Assembly: GCA_025062295.1 (NCBI GenBank)
Contig: JANXAJ010000002.1
Coordinates: 1-64,000 of the forward strand
DNA from: Bacteroidia bacterium
GTDB lineage: Bacteria > Bacteroidota > Bacteroidia > SpSt-205
Length of the DNA: 64,000 nucleotides
Direction of reading: 5' to 3'
In this document: positions 57,532 through 64,000 of the stretch, piece after piece
Layout of the letters: every line of letters begins with the position of its first letter
How positions within the stretch are numbered: the first letter of the stretch is position 1
Notes under the pieces: model-generated
What the model was told of the DNA's origin: nothing
Database searches by the model: none
The model's input: the letters and a program-made list of their open reading frames with translations, nothing else
Made by a program: the position numbers and the translations under genes

Positions 57532-58851
57532 ATGATAGAGGTCATCCTCCCAAAGCTTGGAGAGAGTGTAACGGAAGCTCGGATTATTCGCTGGCTCAAG
57601 AAGCCGGGAGAACGAGTGGAGGCTGACGAGCCAATCTTAGAAATAGCTACAGACAAGGTAGACTCGGAGGTCCCAGCCCCTGCTTCGGGCATCTTAGCTG
57701 CGGTACAGGTAAAAGAAGGCGAGACGGTACCCGTAGGAACAGTTCTTGCACTGATTGAGACAGAGGGCGAAAGGAGAGAAGAAGTCGTAGCGGCGTCTCC
57801 CTCCACCTCAGTGCCGCTTCCTTCATCCTCTGTAGGGAATGGACCTCCTCCACCCCCAATGGAGCGAATTCCTGCTCGTCAGGGCGAACGCTTCTACTCT
57901 CCCCTCGTACGCACCATCGCCCAGCGTGAAGGTATCACCCTTGCCGAACTGGAACGCATCCCTGGCACAGGAGCTGGCGGACGGGTAACAAAAAATGATC
58001 TTTTATCTTACCTTGCTCGTCGCTCAGCTCCTTCTTCCCCTCTCCCAGCTCAAGCCCCCTCCCCCCTTCCCTCTCTCCAAGAAATCCTTTCTTACCTTCA
58101 AGAGCACTTCATTCTCATTCCGAAAAAGAAATTCTCTCACGAAAACGCCGAAGTGATAGAAATGGACAGAATGCGAAAAATTATTGCTGAAAATATGGTC
58201 TATTCCAAGCATGTTGCCCCCCATGTTACAAGTTTTGTGGAAGCAGATGTCTCCTCTCTCGTACTATGGCGAGAGCGAGTCAAAGAGAGCTTTGAAAAAA
58301 AATACGGAGAAAAGCTCACCTTTACCCACATTTTTGTAGAGGTTTTAGCCAGAGTACTACGAGAGTTCCCTCAACTCAATGCTTCCGTAGAAGGTGAGAA
58401 AATCCTTCTCAAGCGAGAGATTCATATTGGAGTGGCTGTAGCACTTCCTGACAATAATTTGATAGTTCCAGTGGTTCGGCATGCGGACCGGCTAAATTTG
58501 GCAGGGATTGCAGCAGTAGTGAATGATCTTACTCGTCGGGCTCGTTCAGGTCAGCTCAAACCAGATGAAATCACTGGCGGGACCTATACTCTCTCCAATG
58601 TGGGAACCTTCGGCAGTGTAATGGGCACGCCTATCCTGCTTCAGCCACAGGTGGGCATTTTAGCAACAGGCGCTATTCGCAAAAAACCAGCCATCATAGA
58701 GACTCCGACGGGCGACACTATCGGGATACGGCATATGATGTTTCTCTCTCACTCTTACGATCACCGAGTTATAGATGGGGCATTGGGTGGAGCCTTTGTC
58801 AGGCGCGTAGCGGACCTCTTGGAGGGATGGGATCCCCATCGGGATATCTAA
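57532..58851 (+). CDS. 2-oxo acid dehydrogenase dihydrolipoamide acyltransferase (E2)
   Basis: lipoyl domain EIATDKVDSEVPAPASG, peripheral-subunit binding domain, catalytic SHSYDHRVIDGALGGAF. Confidence 0.95.
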   Translation: MIEVILPKLGESVTEARIIRWLKKPGERVEADEPILEIATDKVDSEVPAPASGILAAVQVKEGETVPVGTVLALIETEGERREEVVAASPSTSVPLPSSSVGNGPPPPPMERIPARQGERFYSPLVRTIAQREGITLAELERIPGTGAGGRVTKNDLLSYLARRSAPSSPLPAQAPSPLPSLQEILSYLQEHFILIPKKKFSHENAEVIEMDRMRKIIAENMVYSKHVAPHVTSFVEADVSSLVLWRERVKESFEKKYGEKLTFTHIFVEVLARVLREFPQLNASVEGEKILLKREIHIGVAVALPDNNLIVPVVRHADRLNLAGIAAVVNDLTRRARSGQLKPDEITGGTYTLSNVGTFGSVMGTPILLQPQVGILATGAIRKKPAIIETPTGDTIGIRHMMFLSHSYDHRVIDGALGGAFVRRVADLLEGWDPHRDI

Positions 58852-59441
58852 GGTTTTACTCCTGAATTCCTCTTGTGTCCCTGGCGAGACAAGAAAAGAA
58901 AGGCTAAAACCTCTCCTAAGCACAAAAATATCTACAGAACGCCTGAAAGCGAGGTTCATAGCTAATAAAGCTCAGTCAAGTGGGGCGAAAAGAGAGATAA
59001 AGAGAAAATGAGCGCAACTGCAGTACGACACGGGCAGAGTGCAAGCTAGGCGGAAAGCGTCTTGAGAAAAATCATTGAATATCAAAAGGGCGAGGAGGTA
59101 CGCTGGCGTTCTGATGCCTATGAGCAGGCTATCGAGATGTGAAATCCTTCTCCTTGCCATAAGCAGCATGAAAGAATAGGATGCTGAGTCTCAGTGCTCC
59201 CCAAGGGATTCCACAGAGCTTGGCTATTGAATCATAAAGCAAAAGCCAACCTAAGGATGAATGAATGGGAATAGCCTTCATGGGAGGATTTCGGCTTGAC
59301 TGAACATTTATCCTGAGTACGGGTCCTGCCAGCCTCTATTCAGCAGAAGCTACACCTTAGATGGAGAAGGAATAGAAGTATAAGAGAAGAGGGATTTGGT
59401 AAAATCAGTAATGCATCTAATAGTCTTAGGCTCTTTTAGTA

Positions 59442-59449
59442 TACATTTG
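59442..59449 (+). promoter_or_regulatory. TACATTTG -7 box, 5 nt before M43 protease ATG
   Basis: exact TAnnTTTG. Confidence 0.7.
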
Positions 59450-59454
59450 CCTAG

Positions 59455-62400
59455 ATGCAGTCACATAAGTTACTCCTGCTACTTTTCACAGGTTGGATGG
59501 CTGGTCAAAGCTGGTGTGGGACGCTCATGCCACCCCCTCTTCCCCCGTCGTTTTTTCATTCGCCTAGAACAGGTGTAGCGCGAACAGGATGGCCGGATAC
59601 GAGCTGTCGTCCCCATGCGCAGTATGTGGTGCCTGTAGTTTTTCATGTTATCCATTCAGGCGGAGTTGATAGTATTCCGCTCTCTGCAATAGAGACGCAA
59701 ATGGAGAGGCTCTTTGAGGACATGCGTCGCATCCCCGAGACACGCGGCTTTACGCCTCACGCTACAGACATGGAGGTGGAATTTGCCCTGGCCACAAAAG
59801 ACCCAAATGGGCAACCAACGACAGGCGTCGTTTACTGGCGCTATGATCAGCCGCCGCTAAGCTGGCCTGAGCCAAAGCTCTGTGTAGTAACGAACGAATT
59901 GAACATGAAAAATGCCACAGCATGGCCAAGAGATAAATATCTAAATATCTGGATCGTACCTCAGATATGTGAGTACTATGGGAGTAGCGATTGTGATGAC
60001 TGTAATGATGCCATAGGCTATGCCTACTTCCCCTCTACAGATCCTGCCTACCTTCCCTATTTTGGCACAGTCCAAGAGTATTCCACGATAGGTGACGAGG
60101 ATGGAATCAATCCTCGGCGCAGCCGGGTATTGGTTCATGAACTTGGACATAACCTCAGCCTTGCTCATACCTTTAATGAGGGATGTGACTCTACCTCAGA
60201 TTGTGAGAATGAGGGGGATTACATTTGCGACACTCCGCCTACCGCTGAGCCTAATTATCAATTTAGGCAGCAGAATACCTGCTCTACTGATGTGCCCGAC
60301 CGTCCTGACGAGACAAGGAACTACATGGACTACACCCCCTCTTATCTCATGTGTCTATTTACAGAAGGTCAAAAAGCGGCGGCGACTTGGTGGCTCTCAC
60401 ACCCCAACTCCTACTATGCACCTTTGACCCAGTCCAGTAATCTCCAAGCCACGGGTACGGGACCTTATGGGCGAGTCCGTGTGCGGTTTTGGGCAGAAAG
60501 CCATCGAGTTCTCGTAGGAACGCCTGTCCGATTCCACGCAGTAACAGAGGGACAGCCCCACCTCTACATTTGGGACTTCAGCGGCGGCATAGCAGATGAT
60601 CCGTCCTCTCCCTGCCCTACAGTTACCTTTCCAGCTGCAGGAGTGTATAGCGTGCAGCTTATCGCTGAAAATCTTAGCGGACGCCGAGATACGGCCTTCA
60701 AAGCAAATTACATCGTGGTTGAGGATGCTATTCTGAGTCTCCCTTATACAGAAGACTGGGAAGGAGGCATACCTCCCCACATCACTATAGAGAACTTAGA
60801 TGCCGGCTATCCTTTGAGTCGGACATGGGAGACTTACCCAGCAGGAGCTTATGGACTCTCCGACAACTGTATAAACATTAATTATCTAAATCACCCACTC
60901 TATGGAGAGCGAGATTACTTGACCACCCCAGCTTTCCAAATGCCAGAAGCAACCACCCATCGGGCTTTTCTCATCTTCTCTGTAAGCTATACTTGCTTAG
61001 ATTGGAGTGATGCGAATTCGTTCCTCCTTCGGTATGGTGATACGCTTCGGGTTTGGGTTTCACCCGATGGAGGGGGACATTGGGAGCTTCTGTATGAGAA
61101 AGGCGGAATAGACCTCAGCACCTTTCCTAATGGATGCAGGTCTTACTATGGCAATCTAAATGGCGCAGACCTACCCCCCCTCCATTGGCGAACCGATACA
61201 ATTCCCCTTACGAACTATTTAGGATTAGCAGGGGTTCGGTTCCGATTTGAGGCTGTAGCCGGCGGAGGGGGAAGAATATTCATAGATGATATTCGGATAG
61301 AGAAAGTGCTACTTGGCGAGCGTATAGAGGACCCTTATGAACTCACACCACTTCTTTTCTCAAATCCACAGACTCATGGCACCTACCAGCATTGGCATTA
61401 TAGCCTCGTAGATTCCACCCGAAACCGCTCTAATGATCATGCTCTCAATACAGGTCCTGATCTCGTATGGCGACTCATTTTGCCCGAGTGTTTGGATAGC
61501 CTTATCCTGCACTTTGCCTACAAAGATGAAGGACAGGATGGTATCATACCGCACAATCATAAGGTATTTATCATCAATACCACAAGCAGCGATACAATAG
61601 AACTCCTTGAAAATTCATACGACAGTTATATGCATGCTTGGGCGCAGGCTCGGAACTGGGTGGTGGGCTTTGCGGATCGCGGCCCTGGCACTGCCTACAT
61701 CTCTGGAAGCGAGCATTCTATGAAGCACCGACAAGGAACTGGACTTGGATCCGAAGCTCCCTTTCTTGACAGCCTGCGACTCGCCTCAGGTGATACCCTT
61801 TACATAATTTACACTCATGACAATAGTGTGGCAGAGGGCGTGGATAGCTTTTATCTAGAGATTCATGCTCTTAAGAACCTTGTGCCCACCTCACTTTCTC
61901 CATTCGTAGAAGTTACTCCCACCTCTGAGGGAGATGGGTGTATGGGAGACTCTATTCAGGTAAGTTATACTCTTTCTATGCATGGAGGTGTAGGTGTTGA
62001 GAGATACTTAATAGAAATGAATGAGCTCTATAACAATGTAGTCGTAGGGCAAACAGCATGGGAAAGTTTTACCCCTACAGGGACATTGAAGCGCAGACCT
62101 GTTTCTCGTAGCGGTTCTACTTTGAATCAAGGGTATCTTGCTTATACTCAGCAGTGGAAAGTGCGAGGTCGCCTTATTCATTCACGGTATTCTACATGCT
62201 ATGACACCTCAGCTACTACCGAGGTAGAGGTTGGATTGGACCTTCCGGTTCGTCCAATTCCTCGGATTCGGCATCAAAATACCAGTTATGGCAATGGAGC
62301 GGTCCTTACGCTTTCCCAAGGGCAGAATGTTACTTTTACTGCTATTGAACGTGAGGGAATTGCTCCAGCCATTCTTAGCCATACCTGGTATCTCAATGGG

Positions 62401-62790
62401 TCACTTGTAGGCACAGCTCCGACCCTAACCATAAATGTGCCGCGTGATACTTCTAACCTTGAACTCACGATCCTCAATACCTCTCGGAGTGCTCCTCAGT
62501 GCGATTCAACTATTCGGATAAGGCTTATTCTTCCCTTCTCTACCTCTTTGCCTGAGAGAGGTATAGTGCCCCTCGTGCGCACCGAAAATGGTCGCCCTGG
62601 GGTATGGATTACCCTTCCTCTTCCTGGAGTTTATCAGATCAAGATTTACGATCGCATAGGTAGACTGTGCCTTGAGAGCCGCTCACGAGGAGGAGAGGAG
62701 ACCTTCTATCCTCTTCCAGCGGGACTTTATTTACTTGTGATTGAAGGCGAGCACTCCTTCTATAGACGCCCTTTGCTGATAGCATACTAA
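59455..62790 (+). CDS. secreted M43-family metalloprotease with PKD domain and T9SS-like C-terminal domain
   Basis: zinc motif HELGHNLSLAH, Met-turn NYMDYTPSYLMCLFT, PKD (HLYIWDFSGG...VYSVQLIAENLSG), C-terminal GVYQIKIYDRIGRL...LPAGLYLLVIEGEHSFYRRPLLIAY. Confidence 0.9.
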   Translation: MQSHKLLLLLFTGWMAGQSWCGTLMPPPLPPSFFHSPRTGVARTGWPDTSCRPHAQYVVPVVFHVIHSGGVDSIPLSAIETQMERLFEDMRRIPETRGFTPHATDMEVEFALATKDPNGQPTTGVVYWRYDQPPLSWPEPKLCVVTNELNMKNATAWPRDKYLNIWIVPQICEYYGSSDCDDCNDAIGYAYFPSTDPAYLPYFGTVQEYSTIGDEDGINPRRSRVLVHELGHNLSLAHTFNEGCDSTSDCENEGDYICDTPPTAEPNYQFRQQNTCSTDVPDRPDETRNYMDYTPSYLMCLFTEGQKAAATWWLSHPNSYYAPLTQSSNLQATGTGPYGRVRVRFWAESHRVLVGTPVRFHAVTEGQPHLYIWDFSGGIADDPSSPCPTVTFPAAGVYSVQLIAENLSGRRDTAFKANYIVVEDAILSLPYTEDWEGGIPPHITIENLDAGYPLSRTWETYPAGAYGLSDNCININYLNHPLYGERDYLTTPAFQMPEATTHRAFLIFSVSYTCLDWSDANSFLLRYGDTLRVWVSPDGGGHWELLYEKGGIDLSTFPNGCRSYYGNLNGADLPPLHWRTDTIPLTNYLGLAGVRFRFEAVAGGGGRIFIDDIRIEKVLLGERIEDPYELTPLLFSNPQTHGTYQHWHYSLVDSTRNRSNDHALNTGPDLVWRLILPECLDSLILHFAYKDEGQDGIIPHNHKVFIINTTSSDTIELLENSYDSYMHAWAQARNWVVGFADRGPGTAYISGSEHSMKHRQGTGLGSEAPFLDSLRLASGDTLYIIYTHDNSVAEGVDSFYLEIHALKNLVPTSLSPFVEVTPTSEGDGCMGDSIQVSYTLSMHGGVGVERYLIEMNELYNNVVVGQTAWESFTPTGTLKRRPVSRSGSTLNQGYLAYTQQWKVRGRLIHSRYSTCYDTSATTEVEVGLDLPVRPIPRIRHQNTSYGNGAVLTLSQGQNVTFTAIEREGIAPAILSHTWYLNGSLVGTAPTLTINVPRDTSNLELTILNTSRSAPQCDSTIRIRLILPFSTSLPERGIVPLVRTENGRPGVWITLPLPGVYQIKIYDRIGRLCLESRSRGGEETFYPLPAGLYLLVIEGEHSFYRRPLLIAY

Positions 62791-62916
62791 GCCAAAGGGT
62801 AGAGTTACAGCTTGACTCCCTCAAAGCAAGACCCTGCCTATAGGGACTGCCGCTGCTTCAAGCCGTATGACACTACGAGACCACTGCTAGTCAAGTTCAA
62901 TTTTCCCAAAATGCTA

Positions 62917-62951
62917 TGAAAAAGCACCAGTCCTACTTGAGGACCGGTGCT
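62917..62951 (-). terminator. rho-independent terminator of the outer membrane protein gene
   Basis: AGCACCGGTCC-TCAAGTA-GGACTGGTGCT-TTTTC on minus strand. Confidence 0.85.
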
Positions 62952-62980
62952 GATCAATTGTTCCCTTCTTTATCTCTTAT

Positions 62981-63751
62981 TTAGAACCAGAAGATAAGCT
63001 GAAGCTGAAGGCTGCTCAGACGAGCTTTGAGGTCCTTGTATGGCTGAAGGTCGCGATAGGTAACCCCATTCACAGTCTCAGTAAACTTGAAGTCTTTATT
63101 GAAGAAGTTGATGAGACCGTGATTGTAAAGGAATGTAACATCTATGATTCCAATGCCTTCCAAATCTATATCCACTCCTGCCCCAGCGCTAGCCTGTGCT
63201 AAAAAGGTTGAGAAGTGCTCGGTTACACGGGCTCGGTCTTGATCTATGAAGTTGGCCGAGATGAGACGCTTGTCGGAATTCGTGCTGGAGCCTACGCGCA
63301 GATCCGCTTGGCCGCCCAACACACCCTTGATGTGGAGAGGAGTAGGACCGATTGCATTGGTACGAAGCTTGATAAAGAGAGGAACGTTCAGAAGGGTCGC
63401 TCTATAGGTTACATTCTGAGCAGAGGTCAAGCCCGTCGCAGAAAGGGTCAGAACACTGTCGCCAGCGGCCTTGATCCCATAGTCAGGACGATACTCCACC
63501 TTTCCGCCTCCCGTTCCTACTCCCACCCCTAAAAGGAGGGAGACATTGTCAGAGAAGCCAAAGCTTAACATCAATCCCCCTGCAAAGCCAAAAACCCCTG
63601 CCCCCTCAAGATTACGGACGGTCCTGCCAGCAGAATCTAATCCAAAAAAGCCTAGGGCAGGTGAGGCACGAAGCCCAAACTTGACACCTTCTTGAGCATA
63701 CATTACGCCCCCAAGGGCGACTCCTAAAAAGGTTACTCTTAAGGCTCGCAT
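62981..63751 (-). CDS. outer membrane beta-barrel protein (PorT-like)
   Basis: signal MRALRVTFLGVALGGVMYAQ, KFGLRASPALGF, barrel pattern ending LQLQLIFWF; start trimmed. Confidence 0.78.
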   Translation of the reverse strand: MRALRVTFLGVALGGVMYAQEGVKFGLRASPALGFFGLDSAGRTVRNLEGAGVFGFAGGLMLSFGFSDNVSLLLGVGVGTGGGKVEYRPDYGIKAAGDSVLTLSATGLTSAQNVTYRATLLNVPLFIKLRTNAIGPTPLHIKGVLGGQADLRVGSSTNSDKRLISANFIDQDRARVTEHFSTFLAQASAGAGVDIDLEGIGIIDVTFLYNHGLINFFNKDFKFTETVNGVTYRDLQPYKDLKARLSSLQLQLIFWF

Positions 63752-63759
63752 ACTGAAGG

Positions 63760-63767
63760 CAAAGGTA
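63760..63767 (-). promoter_or_regulatory. TACCTTTG -7 box, 8 nt before outer membrane protein ATG 63751
   Basis: exact TAnnTTTG. Confidence 0.65.
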
Positions 63768-63782
63768 TGAAAGTTCATTTGA

Positions 63783-64000
63783 TTAGAGGCGTACAATAGT
63801 TTGCACAGCAAAGCTGCGTTGCTCATTCAATGTTCCTGGCAAAGTGGTATAGATACGATTGAAAGCATTAAAAATATGAAGCGACCATCGTACCTTCCCC
63901 ACCTCATACGCTATGATAAAGTCCCACACGGTATAAGGTTTAGAGGCATAATCTCTGTAGAATGCTTCCAATCCTCCCAAGCGATTGCTGCTAAGAGTGC
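63783..64000 (-). CDS. C-terminal fragment of TonB-dependent receptor-like protein (continues past window edge)
   Basis: WSLHIFNAFNRIYTTLPGTLNEQRSFAVQTIVRL* terminal strands; open to window edge. Confidence 0.65.
   Translation of the reverse strand, partial: TLSSNRLGGLEAFYRDYASKPYTVWDFIIAYEVGKVRWSLHIFNAFNRIYTTLPGTLNEQRSFAVQTIVRL

Noticed and set aside
1-64000. tRNA, rRNA, CRISPR arrays, transposases/integrases
   Set aside because: Scanned intergenic regions and ORF translations by eye; no tRNA T-loop motif, rRNA segment, spaced direct repeats or DDE/tyrosine recombinase seen. A tRNAscan/Infernal run would be needed to exclude them fully.

Overview
64-kb gene-dense chromosomal segment. Gene content (futalosine menaquinone genes, S41/FadL-like/M43 secreted proteins, DUF4175-like protein, TonB-receptor tail, TAnnTTTG promoters) points to Bacteroidota or a close relative. 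I call about 53 protein-coding genes, mostly housekeeping: prmC, envC-like, mnmG, ybeY, topA, ruvA, icd, purM, atpE/atpB, priA, hppA, deoC, dtd, rsgA, acnA, rsmG, mqnA/mqnE, and a 2-oxoacid dehydrogenase E2. There is also a capsule-type BY-kinase/Wza/PHP-phosphatase module, several signalling proteins and outer-membrane/secreted proteins. I recognised no rRNA, tRNA, CRISPR or mobile element. The most striking signal is regulatory: at least 16 genes that head transcription units carry an exact TAnnTTTG hexad (the Bacteroidota sigma-A -7 box) only 3-8 nt upstream of the ATG/GTG. This implies systematic leaderless transcription. It includes a 33-bp divergent topA/response-regulator promoter and a terminator whose U-tract is also the next gene's promoter box. 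Other points of interest: a K+-dependent membrane pyrophosphatase with its semi-conserved Glu moved to helix 5, an ATP synthase c-subunit with a second Glu in TM2, a six-PAS protein with no output domain, a Cys-less LOV-like PAS on a SpoIIE phosphatase, convergent 3' gene overlaps, and several unexplained intergenic regions with possible small ORFs, pseudogene remnants or RNA structure.
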